Shown one piece after another: positions 52,779 through 63,270 of a stretch of 64,000 nucleotides of DNA; the first letter of the stretch is position 1, and each line of letters opens with the position of its first letter. A program made the translations under genes and the position numbers. Source of the stretch: Rhodopseudomonas_A palustris_F (lineage in GTDB: Bacteria > Pseudomonadota > Alphaproteobacteria > Rhizobiales > Xanthobacteraceae); assembly GCF_000013745.1 (NCBI RefSeq), contig NC_007925.1, forward strand, positions 1,984,001 through 2,048,000, given 5' to 3'. The notes under the pieces were generated by a model that saw only the letters and a list, made by a program, of their open reading frames with translations, was not told the DNA's origin and searched no databases.

Positions 52779-55700
52779 TGTCGCGTTTTTTCATCGACCG
52801 GCCGATCTTCGCCTGGGTGATCGCCATCACCATCATGCTCGGCGGTCTGCTGGCGCTGCGCAGCCTGCCGGTGGCGCAATATCCGCAGATCGCGCCGACC
52901 ACGGTACGGATCACCGGCAGCTATCCCGGCGCCGACGCCCAGACCGTGGAGAACTCGGTCACCAAGGTGATCGAACAGGGCATGACCGGGATCGACAATC
53001 TCGACTACATGACCTCGACCTCGACCTCCACCGGCCAGTCGCAGATCACGCTCACTTTCACCAGCGCCGCCAATCCCGACGTCGCGCAGATGCAGGTGCA
53101 GAACAAGCTGCAGCTGGTCACCGCGCTGTTGCCGCAGATCGTGCAGAGCACCGGGCTGTCGGTCACCAAATCCTCCACCGGCTTCCTGATGGTGATCGGC
53201 TTCGTCTCCACCGACGGCAAGTTGTCGTCGATCGATCTCGCCGATTACGTCAACAGCACGCTGAACGACACCTTGAAGCGGATCGGCGGCGTCGGCGACA
53301 CTCAACTGTTCGGCTCCGGTTACGCGATGCGGATCTGGCTCAACCCGGACAAGCTCGCCAAATACGCGCTGATGCCGAGCGACGTCGAGGCCGCGATCCA
53401 GGCGCAGAACACCCAGGTCTCGGCCGGTCAGCTCGGCGGCCTGCCGGCCCGCGCCGGCCAGCAGCTCAACGCCACCGTCACCGCGCGCAGCCGGCTGCAG
53501 ACCGCCGAGCAGTTTCGCAACATCATCCTGAAGAGCGCCACCGACGGCTCGCTGGTGCGGCTCAACGACGTCGCCGAGGTCGAACTCGGCGCCGAAAGCT
53601 ACACCACGAGCGCGGCCTATAACGGCATGCCGGCGGCCGGCCTCGCGGTCAATCTGGCGACCGGCGCCAACGCCATCAGCACCGCGGAAGCCGTGCAGTC
53701 CACCATCGCCCGGCTGTCCACCACCTTTCCGCAGGGGGTCACCGTGGTCTATCCCTACGACACCACGCCGTTCGTGCGGCTGTCGATCGAAGAGGTGGTG
53801 AAGACGCTGATCGAGGCGATCGTGCTGGTGTTCGTGGTGATGTTCGTGTTCCTGCAGAACATCCGCGCCACCATCATCCCGACCATCGCGGTGCCGGTGG
53901 TGCTGCTCGGCACCATCGGCATCCTGTCGATCTTCGGTTACTCGATCAATACGCTCACCATGTTCGCGATGGTGCTGGCGATCGGCCTGTTGGTCGACGA
54001 CGCCATCGTCGTGGTGGAGAACGTCGAACGGGTGATGCAGGAGGAGGGGCTGTCGCCGAAGCAGGCGACCCGCAAATCGATGGACGAGATCACCGGGGCG
54101 CTGATCGGCATCGCCACCGTGCTGTCGGCGGTGTTCGTTCCGATGGCGTTTTTCGGCGGTTCGGTCGGGGTGATCTACCGGCAATTCTCCATCACCATCG
54201 TGTCGGCGATGGTGCTGTCGGTGATCGTCGCCTTGATCCTGACGCCGGCGCTGTGCGCCACCATCCTGCGCACGCCGGAGGCGCATGCCACCGGGACGGG
54301 GTTGTTCGGCTGGTTCAACCGCACCTTCGATCGCGGCGCGAGCGCTTATCGTCGCGGCGCCCAGGGCATCATCGCGCGCTCGCTGCGGTTCGGCCTGGTG
54401 TTCGTGGCGCTGACGGTGGCGATGGGCGTGATGTTCCTGCGGCTGCCGAATTCGTTCTTGCCGCAGGAGGACCAGGGCATCCTGATCACCAGCGTGCAGC
54501 TGCCGGTCGGCGCCACCCAGGACCGCACGCTGCGGGTGCTGGAGCAGGTCCGCGATTACTACGCGACGCAGGAGAAGGACGCCGTCGACAGCGTGTTCAC
54601 CACCGCCGGCTTTGGCTTTTCCGGGCAGGGCCAGAATATCGGCATCGCGTTCATCAGGCTGAAGCCGTTCGCACAGCGCAAGGCCGCCGCGGTGTCGGCG
54701 CAGGCCGTCGCCGGCCGCGCCATGCGGGCGTTCAGCAAGTTCAAGGACGGCCGGATCTTCGCGCTGGCGCCGCCGGCGATCCAGGGCATGGGCACCTCGA
54801 ACGGCTTCGACTTCTATCTGCAGGACATCAACGGCGCCGGCCATGCCAAGCTGATCGAGACCCGCAACGCCTTGCTGGCGAAGGCGGCGCAGAGCAAGCA
54901 ACTGGCCAACACCCGTCCCAACGGCCAGGAGGACGAGCCGCAATTTTCCGTCGCCATCGATCAGGAGAAAGCCAGCGCGCTCGGCGTCGGGCTCGCCGAT
55001 ATCAACGCCACGCTGTCGACCGCCTGGGGCAGCGACTACGTCAACGACTTCATCGATCGCGGCCGTGTCAAGAAGGTCTATCTGCAATCGGGCAAGGATT
55101 TCCGGATGCAGCCGGATGATCTCGGCCGCTGGTACGTGCGCAATTCCGCGGGTCTGATGGTGCCGTTCTCGGCGTTCGCCTCCGGGCACTGGAGCTTCGG
55201 CTCGCCGCGGCTTGAGCGCTACAACGGCTCCTCCGCCGTCGAGATCCAGGGCGAGGCCGCCGCCGGCATCAGCTCCGGAACGGCGATGGACGAGATCGAC
55301 ACGCTGGTCAGCCAATTGCCGGCGGGCTACGGCCACGAATGGACCGGGCTGTCGGCGCAGGAGCGGCTGTCGAGCAACCAGGCCGCCTCGCTCTATGCGA
55401 TCTCGGTGGTGGTGGTATTCCTCTGTCTGGCGGCGCTGTATGAAAGCTGGGCGATTCCGCTCGGCGTGATGCTGGCGGTGCCGATCGGCATCTTCGGCGC
55501 GTTGCTGGCGGCGCTGGTGTTCGGCCAGACCAACGACGTCTATTTCAAGGTCGGGCTGTTGACGACGATCGGTCTGGCGGCGAAGAACGCCATCCTGATC
55601 ATCGAATTCGCGCTGGAGCGGCAGGCGTCGGGCTTGCCTCTGGTCGAGGCGACGCTGGATGCGGCCAGACAACGCTTGCGGCCGATCCTGATGACGTCGT

Positions 55701-55918
55701 TCGCCTTCATCCTCGGCGTCACGCCGCTGGCGATCGCCTCGGGCGCCGGCTCCGGCGCGCAGAATTCGATCGGCATCGGGGTGATGGGCGGCATGATCGC
55801 CGCGACCGTGCTCGGCATCTTCTTCGTGCCGCTGTTGTTCGTCACGGTGCGCCGGCTGTTCAAGGGCAAGGCGGCGAATGCGGCTTCGACCGGCGAGCCT
55901 GCCAATGAGCAGGCGTAA
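52778..55918 (+). CDS. RND multidrug efflux pump (AcrB/MexB-like, HAE-1)
   Basis: 1046 residues, full length for HAE-1 pumps: 12 transmembrane helices and two large periplasmic loops. MSRFFIDRPIFAWVIAI is the family N-terminus; helix 4 carries the proton-relay pair LLVDDAIVVVENVER; helix 10-11 has GLAAKNAILIIEFA. The switch loop and SxxQ pattern around AGQLGGLPARAGQQLNATV are as in AcrB. Known role: proton-driven export of hydrophobic drugs, detergents or signals. Middle gene of the adaptor-pump-channel operon. Confidence 0.95.
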   Translation: MSRFFIDRPIFAWVIAITIMLGGLLALRSLPVAQYPQIAPTTVRITGSYPGADAQTVENSVTKVIEQGMTGIDNLDYMTSTSTSTGQSQITLTFTSAANPDVAQMQVQNKLQLVTALLPQIVQSTGLSVTKSSTGFLMVIGFVSTDGKLSSIDLADYVNSTLNDTLKRIGGVGDTQLFGSGYAMRIWLNPDKLAKYALMPSDVEAAIQAQNTQVSAGQLGGLPARAGQQLNATVTARSRLQTAEQFRNIILKSATDGSLVRLNDVAEVELGAESYTTSAAYNGMPAAGLAVNLATGANAISTAEAVQSTIARLSTTFPQGVTVVYPYDTTPFVRLSIEEVVKTLIEAIVLVFVVMFVFLQNIRATIIPTIAVPVVLLGTIGILSIFGYSINTLTMFAMVLAIGLLVDDAIVVVENVERVMQEEGLSPKQATRKSMDEITGALIGIATVLSAVFVPMAFFGGSVGVIYRQFSITIVSAMVLSVIVALILTPALCATILRTPEAHATGTGLFGWFNRTFDRGASAYRRGAQGIIARSLRFGLVFVALTVAMGVMFLRLPNSFLPQEDQGILITSVQLPVGATQDRTLRVLEQVRDYYATQEKDAVDSVFTTAGFGFSGQGQNIGIAFIRLKPFAQRKAAAVSAQAVAGRAMRAFSKFKDGRIFALAPPAIQGMGTSNGFDFYLQDINGAGHAKLIETRNALLAKAAQSKQLANTRPNGQEDEPQFSVAIDQEKASALGVGLADINATLSTAWGSDYVNDFIDRGRVKKVYLQSGKDFRMQPDDLGRWYVRNSAGLMVPFSAFASGHWSFGSPRLERYNGSSAVEIQGEAAAGISSGTAMDEIDTLVSQLPAGYGHEWTGLSAQERLSSNQAASLYAISVVVVFLCLAALYESWAIPLGVMLAVPIGIFGALLAALVFGQTNDVYFKVGLLTTIGLAAKNAILIIEFALERQASGLPLVEATLDAARQRLRPILMTSFAFILGVTPLAIASGAGSGAQNSIGIGVMGGMIAATVLGIFFVPLLFVTVRRLFKGKAANAASTGEPANEQA

Positions 55919-55936
55919 GATGGGGTTTCAAGTTCG

Positions 55937-57466
55937 ATGATGACGCTGGCAAGGCCGCAAGGCGACCGGACCACGGGGCAGGCTCGCCGTCGATTTGCGA
56001 GGCCGCTGGCGACGCTGGTTGTGGCAGCCACGATGCTCGCCGGGTGCGCCGTCGGTCCGGATTACGGCCCACCCGGGATCGAGCTTCCGACCGCCTGGGC
56101 CAATGCCAAGCCGCCGCGCACGGCGCCGCCGGTCGCCGATCTGCGGCAATGGTGGCGGCGGCTGAACGACCCGCTGCTCAGCCGGCTGATCGAGGAGGCG
56201 GTGGAAAGCAACCTCAGCGTCGCCAGCGCCAAGGCGCGGATCCGCGAAGCGCGCGCCACCAGGCGCCAGGCGATCGGCGCGCTGTTTCCGTTGCTCAATG
56301 GCACCGGTTCGGCGACCCGCAACCAGGTCAGCGCCAGCAGCACCACGAGCGGCCAGGCGCTGACGTCCACCTACAATCAGTTTCAGGCCGGCTTCGATGC
56401 CAGCTGGGAGCTCGACATTTTCGGCGCCAACCGCCGCGGCGTCGAGGCCACCAGCTACGGCGTCGATGCGGCGGAGGACGATTTGCGCGCCACCTTGCTG
56501 ACGTTGGTCGGCGACGTCGCGGCGTACTACGCCGAGGCGCGCGGCTATCAGGCCCGCATCGCCTTGGCGCGCCGCACCGCCGCCTCGCAGCGCGAAACCG
56601 CGGCGCTGACGCAACGCAAGTTCGACGCCGGCTCGTCGTCGGCGGTGGATGTCGCCAAGGCGTCCGCGCAGGCCGCCACCACCGAGGCCAATATCCCGAC
56701 CTATCAGGTCGGCTATTCCGAGGCGGTGCATCGGCTCGGCGTGTTGCTGGGCCGCGAGCCGACCGCGTTGGAGCAGCAACTCGCGCGCGGCACCGCGATT
56801 CCGTCGCCGCGACTGCCGCTACCGAAGGGCATTCCGGCCGACGTGCTGGTGATGCGGCCGGACGTGCGCAAGGCCGAGCGGCAGCTCGCGCAATACACCG
56901 CCAAGATCGGCCAGGCCGAGGCCGCGCTGTATCCGAGCGTCAGCCTGACCGGCTCGGTTTCCACCTCGGCGCTGAAGATCGGCGACCTCGCCAAGAACTC
57001 GACGATCGGCTGGTCGGTCGGGCCGACGCTCAGCGTGCCGATCTTCAACGGCGGACAATTGCGCGCCGCGGTCGAGATCAGCGAAGCGCAGCGCGACCAA
57101 TACTACGTCGCCTGGCGCAGCGCCGTGCTCACCGCGCTGGAAGACGTCGAGAACGCCATCGTCGCATTGGCGCAGGAGCAACTGCGAATTCGAAGTCTTG
57201 CGGAAGCCAGCCGCCGCTATCGCGATGCCGCGCGGTTGTCGCGATCGCTCTACGAGACCGGATCGTCGAGCTTCCTCGACGTGCTCGACGCCGAGCGCTC
57301 GTTGTACACCGCCGAGGATTCGCTGCTGCAGAGCCGCGTCACGGTCGCGACCAGCTTCATCGCGCTGGCCAAGGGGCTCGGCGGCGGCTGGGACGGCGCC
57401 ATCGACAGCTCAAGGCCTGACGTGATCGACGTCAACACCGGGCCGCATCTGGCGGTCGCCCAATAG
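55937..57466 (+). CDS. NodT/OprM-type outer-membrane efflux lipoprotein
   Basis: 509 residues. A signal with lipobox MLAGC (Cys36) is followed by VGPDYGPPGIELP, the family N-terminus after lipidation. Two tandem outer-membrane efflux repeats build the TolC-like barrel and tunnel; the second contains RPDVRKAERQLAQYTAKIGQAEAALYPSVSLTGS. Third gene of the RND operon, 18 bases after the pump. It could also serve MacAB, which lacks its own channel here. Confidence 0.93.
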   Translation: MMTLARPQGDRTTGQARRRFARPLATLVVAATMLAGCAVGPDYGPPGIELPTAWANAKPPRTAPPVADLRQWWRRLNDPLLSRLIEEAVESNLSVASAKARIREARATRRQAIGALFPLLNGTGSATRNQVSASSTTSGQALTSTYNQFQAGFDASWELDIFGANRRGVEATSYGVDAAEDDLRATLLTLVGDVAAYYAEARGYQARIALARRTAASQRETAALTQRKFDAGSSSAVDVAKASAQAATTEANIPTYQVGYSEAVHRLGVLLGREPTALEQQLARGTAIPSPRLPLPKGIPADVLVMRPDVRKAERQLAQYTAKIGQAEAALYPSVSLTGSVSTSALKIGDLAKNSTIGWSVGPTLSVPIFNGGQLRAAVEISEAQRDQYYVAWRSAVLTALEDVENAIVALAQEQLRIRSLAEASRRYRDAARLSRSLYETGSSSFLDVLDAERSLYTAEDSLLQSRVTVATSFIALAKGLGGGWDGAIDSSRPDVIDVNTGPHLAVAQ

Positions 57467-57474
57467 CTGACCAA

Positions 57475-57501
57475 GCGGCGGCGACGGCCGCGCGCCGCCG
57501 C
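57475..57501 (+). terminator. GC-rich hairpin after the RND operon
   Basis: GCGGCGGCG pairs perfectly with CGCCGCCGC (9 bp, 9-base loop), eight bases after the channel gene stop. No T-run. Probable transcription end. Confidence 0.45.
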
Positions 57502-60481
57502 CACGTCGGCTTGCCGGATCGCCGGAGTGGTCGGCCTTGTGGCCGGCTCCGCGACCCTGCTACAGTTGAGTACGTCGGCACCGGCCGATCCGCGGGACAG
57601 ACGCGAGGCCCGACAAGTTGCCCGGCGATCTCCGCCGGTTGCGTCCGAGTAGGTGAACAATCGCCGATTTTGATGGAGGCGTTTTGGGACTCGTCGCGGT
57701 GTTCGCGCGTCCTTTGACGGCGCGCCTTGCGCACGGAGCAAGCGGAAGGGATCTGCGTGTTCAAACACTCGCTGGCAAAATTGGTCCTGGTGCTGCACTG
57801 GACCTCGATCCTGGCTTTGGTCACCATCACCTCGCTATTGGCTGCGCAGGAATGGTTCGCCTTCGTCGACGCCGACCGCATCGTGGTTTTGACCCGCGCC
57901 GATCGCGTGCTGTTCAATTCGATGACCGGGATACGTTTCGAAGTCGGTGTCGCCGGCGTCGCGGTGCTGTCGCGGGATCAGCCGGACGCGATGGTCGAGG
58001 CGTCGAACCGCAAGGTTGACGGCCTCTTTGCGGAAGCAATGGCGGCGATCGACGCTTCCAAGCTCGAGCGACGTGACGCGTTGTTGGCGGCGTCGCGCGA
58101 CGCCTATGCCGACCTCGAACGCAGCCGGCCGCTGCTGTCGGCGATAACGGCGCAGCCTTTGCCGGCCCGCGACATGGCGACCGCCGATCCCTGGCTGATG
58201 GCGATGTACAACGTCGCTGAGCGGCTGCAGGAAGCCTCGATCGCGGTCGGCAACGACGCGCGCATGCTCGATTCCGAGATCGCCGAACTGGTGCAATTGC
58301 GGCAGGCGTCCTACGTCATCCGCGAACGTTATGGACGTCCGTGCTCGGCGTTGCGGGCCAATGTGCAACGCAGCCTGCCGCTCGACCGTGAAAAGCTCGC
58401 CAATTGGCGCGAAGGGGTCGGGGAGTACACCGCGCGCTGGCGCTATCTCGAATCCTATCTCAGCCGGCCCGGGGCGTCGCCACAGCTGGTCGAGGACGTG
58501 ATCAACGGCCGCATCGCCACGGAAATCGTGCAGAAGCGCATGGACGAGGTGCTGTACGGCCTCGACGGCTCAGGCTTGCCGGCGATGCCGGCCGCCGAAT
58601 GGTCGGAGCTGTGCGTCACCGCCTATGACCCGATTCTGAAACTCGGCAACGATGCGCTCGATCAGGCGATCGCCCACGCCGAAGACCGCAAGACCAGAGC
58701 TTCGCTGATGCTGCTGGCGATGGCGGTCGTCGCGGTGGCGGGCATTCTTTTGGTCGGCTTCTGGATTCAGACGGTGCGGCGCCGGCTGTCGACGCCGATG
58801 AAGATGCTGGTCGACACCATCGGCCGGCTGTCGCGTCAGGAGTTCGCATTGCCCGTTCCCGCCACCGGCTATCCGGACGAGATGGGGGCGATGGCCGGGG
58901 CGCTCGAGGAACTACGCGTCGGCGCGTTGAAGGCGCAGCATCTGCAGCGGCTGTTGGAGAAAGCCCAGGAGGTCGAGATCGAACGGGCCAACGAGGTCAG
59001 CCGCGCCAAGACCGACTTCCTCGCCACCATGAGCCACGAGATCCGCACCCCGTTGAACGGCATTCTCGGCATGGCGCAGTTGCTGGACGACAGCCCGCTG
59101 TCGGCGCAACAACGCCAATGGCTGGATGCCGTCGCACAATCCGGCTCGCTGCTGCTCGCGATCCTCAACGACATTCTCGACCTGTCCAAGATCGAGGCCG
59201 GCCGCATGGAACTGGAGTCGATCGCGTTCAGCCCCGACGAACTGCTGCGCACCATCGCCGCGGCGATGACGCCGCAGGCCGCCGGCAAGGGGCTGGCGTT
59301 CCTCACCGAATATCCGGCTTTGCCGGCACGGCTGATCGGCGACCCCGCGAAGATCAGCCAGGTGCTGCTCAATCTGGTGGGCAACGCCGTCAAGTTCACC
59401 CATTCGGGAGAGGTGGTGCTGAGCGTCAACTGGGCGCCCGACGAGCAACGGCCGGATCGGGGGCGAATGGAATTCCGAGTCACCGACACCGGCATTGGCA
59501 TCGCCCGCCAGGCCGTGCCGCATGTGTTCGACCCGTTCTCGCAAAGCGACTCCTCGATCACCCGCCGGTTCGGCGGCAGCGGATTGGGGCTCGCGATCTG
59601 CAAGCGCATCATCGACGCGATGGGTGGCAAGATCACCGTCGAAAGCACGCTCGGCTGCGGCAGCGTCTTCACCGTGGTGTTGGATTTCGCAATAGCGCGG
59701 CCGTCGCTGCGCGGCGCGGCAACGACCGCCGCGTTCGAAGCGATGCCGCAATTGTCGATCCTCTTGGCGGAAGACAACGAGGTGAATGCCGCGGTGGCCC
59801 GCGCCATGTTGGAGAAGATGGGGCATACGGTCGACCATGCGTCGCACGGCCTCACCGCGGCGGCTCTGGCCGGCCAGCATGACTACGACATCGTGCTGAC
59901 CGATCTGGCGATGCCCGGTCTCGACGGCATCGGATTGGCGAAGGCGATTCGTGGGCTGCCGCACGCCACCCGCCGCGAAGTGCCGATCATCGCGATCACC
60001 GCCAACGTGTCCGCAGGCCGTATCGAGCAGTGTTTCGCCGCCGGCATGACCGGCTACATCGAGAAGCCGTTCCGGCAGGAGACGTTGCGGCAGGCGCTGG
60101 CCGACGCCGTCGGCGCGCTGGAGGACGAAGGCGTGCCGCAGTCCGCCCGCACCGGATCGCTGCTGGAGCAGCGTTGCGACGATCTCGGCGAGGAAAAGAC
60201 CGGTTACATCATCGACCTGTTCGTCTCCACCGCGCCGTCGCTGCTGGCAGAAACAAGCCGGGCGCTTCAGGCCGGCGATGCGAGGGCGTTCGGCGATGCC
60301 GCCCACCGGCTGAAGAGCGCGGCGGGAAACGTCGGGCTCAACCATCTGGCGCGGCTGGCGCAACTCGCCGAGCGCGCGGCGGCGGCGAACGACCACGGCG
60401 CGATGCGGCGCTGCGCGCGGGCGATGGCGGCGAAAGCCCCCGGCAAGATCGAAGGCTTGAAGCGTTCCTGGGCCGCCGTGC

Positions 60482-61189
<708 letters not shown>

Positions 61190-61222
61190 ACGTATCTTTA
61201 CTTAGGGGACGAACACGAGGCT

Positions 61223-61232
61223 CTGTTAATAT
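61223..61232 (+). promoter_or_regulatory. tor box-like decamer upstream of torC
   Basis: CTGTTAATAT differs at one position from the E. coli TorR site CTGTTCATAT. It lies 90 bases upstream of the torC start and 33 bases from the torR start. E. coli has several direct copies; I see only this good one. Confidence 0.55.
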
Positions 61233-61322
61233 CTCATTCGCAAGTTAACGGAACGGCATTTACATCGCCACCATAACCCCTGCGCAGCCTTCCCCCTCGA
61301 GGGTGGCGCAGGAGAAACGACG

Positions 61323-62498
61323 ATGGGTTTGCGGTTTACGCGGTTGAAGAATTGGCTGAAGAAGCCGGTGGGAATGAGCACCGTGGCTCTCGTGGCCGTC
61401 ATCGCCGCCGGGGGCTCGCTGGCCGGATGGGGGGCCTTTTCCGTTCTGCTCGACAAGACCAATTCGCTTGAATTCTGCGTCTCCTGCCATTCGATGAAAG
61501 GCAATTACGAAGAATATCAGAAATCGCCGCATTATAAAAACGCCTCGGGCGTTCGTGCGGTGTGTTCCGACTGCCATGTGCCGAAGGCGCTCGGCCACAA
61601 ATTGATCGCCAAGGTGATGGCGGCGAAGGACGTCTGGCACACCGTGCTCGGCACCATCGACACCCCGGAAAAATTCGAAGCGCACCGGCTGGAAATGGCC
61701 AAGCGGGTGTGGACCAAGATGGAAGCGACCGACTCGCGCGAATGTCGCAGCTGCCACTCGCAAGACGCGATGGACATCCACAAGCAGCGCCCGAAAGCTC
61801 AGACCTTGATGCAGAAGGGGCTCGAAAAGGGCGAAACCTGCATTTCCTGCCACAAGGGCATCGCGCACAAGTTGCCGGACATGTCGAGTGGCTACAAAAC
61901 GCTGTTCGACGACCTCAAGGCGCAGGCCGTTGCCAAGAGCGGCAGCGCCGACACGCTCTATGCGCTGGAGTCGACCCCGTTCTATGCCGAGCGTCCCGAT
62001 GGCGACGCCGGCAAGGGCGGCGGCAACGTCTATCCGCTGACCAAGGTCAAGGTGCTGGAGCGCAAGGGTGACTTCATCAAGGTGGAGATCAACGGCTGGG
62101 TCCAGGAAGGCGTCAAGCGCCTGATGGTCGCGGCGAAGGCGCGGCGGATCTTCGAACTCAACATGAACGACGCGATGGCCGCCACGGTCAAGCTCGGCGA
62201 GGCCGAAGTCGATCCCGACACCACGCTGTCCTGGCAGCAAGGCAGCATCGCCGGCTGGGTGAAGGCCACCGCGTTCACCGCCGACAGCGTCGGTCTCGGG
62301 CACTACGGCGCCGAGATGGCCAGCGCCGCCTGTGGTGCCTGCCATAGCCAGCCGCAGCCCGGTCATCTGCCGGCCAACCAGTGGATCGGCGTGATCAAGG
62401 AAATGAAGGACGGCACCGCGCTCGGCGCCGAGGACGTCCGTCTGCTGCAGACCTACTTCCAGTTGCGCGCCAAGGACATGCCGAACGCCGGACACTGA
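61323..62498 (+). CDS. torC: Pentahaem c-type cytochrome TorC (NapC/NirT family)
   Basis: 391 residues; RBS AGGAG at 61307-61311. One membrane anchor (about 19-44) and a periplasmic NapC-like domain with four CxxCH sites (C52, C81, C141, C173), followed by a C-terminal domain with a fifth (C337-H341). Five haems match TorC/DorC. Known role: takes electrons from menaquinol or ubiquinol and passes them to periplasmic TorA. Its haems depend on the Ccm system, part of which is at 5.1-9.2 kb. First gene of torC-torD-torA. Confidence 0.95.
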   Translation: MGLRFTRLKNWLKKPVGMSTVALVAVIAAGGSLAGWGAFSVLLDKTNSLEFCVSCHSMKGNYEEYQKSPHYKNASGVRAVCSDCHVPKALGHKLIAKVMAAKDVWHTVLGTIDTPEKFEAHRLEMAKRVWTKMEATDSRECRSCHSQDAMDIHKQRPKAQTLMQKGLEKGETCISCHKGIAHKLPDMSSGYKTLFDDLKAQAVAKSGSADTLYALESTPFYAERPDGDAGKGGGNVYPLTKVKVLERKGDFIKVEINGWVQEGVKRLMVAAKARRIFELNMNDAMAATVKLGEAEVDPDTTLSWQQGSIAGWVKATAFTADSVGLGHYGAEMASAACGACHSQPQPGHLPANQWIGVIKEMKDGTALGAEDVRLLQTYFQLRAKDMPNAGH

Positions 62499-62536
62499 TC
62501 CCCAGCGGTCTGGATAGCAAATGAGGCTCGATCATC

Positions 62537-63178
62537 ATGACGACACTGACCTCTGCATCGTTGCCTGTGACCGCGTTTGCCGAAGCGATCAATACGATCG
62601 CCGCGTTGTTCGGCGCGCCACTGGAGCAAGCCGTTCTTGCGGAAATCCGCTTGCCGGTGATGGCCGGCGCGCTGGCGCCGCTGGCCAGAATTGACGCCTT
62701 GCGGCCGGGCGTCGAGACCGCCGCGGCAGTAGTTCGCGACCTCGATCCGGCGCAGGCGGAGTCGCTGCTCAACGTGGCGTTCTGCCGCTTGTTCTTGGGA
62801 TCGGGCGGGCCGATGTCGGCGCCGCCTTATGAGTCCGCCTATCAGGGCAGCGGCCGGCTCTACCAGGAGCCCGCCGGCGAGATGGCCCTGCTGCTGCAGC
62901 GCCGCGGCCGGCGCACCGCGGAGGATTTTCCCGAGGCCCCCGATCATCTGGTGATCGAACTCGCCTTGCTTTCGGAAGCCCTGGAGTTCGCCGCGAGCTC
63001 CGGCAACGTCGACGACGGCGAGACCGTGACCATGCTGCTGACGCGGCTGCGCGGCTGGGTGCCGGACTTCGTCGCCGCCTGCCAGACCCACGACAGCAGC
63101 GGTTTCTATGCCGCGGTGGCCGGCGTGCTCGACTTGTTGTTGAACCTGCCGATTCCTGGAATCGCCTCCGCGGCCTGA
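62537..63178 (+). CDS. torD: TorA-specific chaperone TorD
   Basis: 213 residues, all-helical TorD/DmsD family. Typical segments: FCRLFLGSGGPMSAPPYESAYQ, and EAPDHLVIELALLSEAL with the conserved P-D-H motif. Known role: binds the Tat signal of TorA and helps insertion of the molybdopterin cofactor before export. It precedes torA, as in Rhodobacter dorC-B/D-A, whereas E. coli has C-A-D order. Confidence 0.93.
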   Translation: MTTLTSASLPVTAFAEAINTIAALFGAPLEQAVLAEIRLPVMAGALAPLARIDALRPGVETAAAVVRDLDPAQAESLLNVAFCRLFLGSGGPMSAPPYESAYQGSGRLYQEPAGEMALLLQRRGRRTAEDFPEAPDHLVIELALLSEALEFAASSGNVDDGETVTMLLTRLRGWVPDFVAACQTHDSSGFYAAVAGVLDLLLNLPIPGIASAA

Positions 63179-63270
63179 ACCGCGCCGATCCAGCCGCGAA
63201 CGTTTCGAACGATGCGGAGATGGGACGCTCGAATGAGCCGGCCATGCTCCAGAACCTGAAGGAGAAGAAA

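Noticed and set aside
52685..55672. 995-codon minus-strand ORF opposite the RND pump
   Set aside because: Shadow of the pump gene; low-complexity Arg/His/Asp composition.
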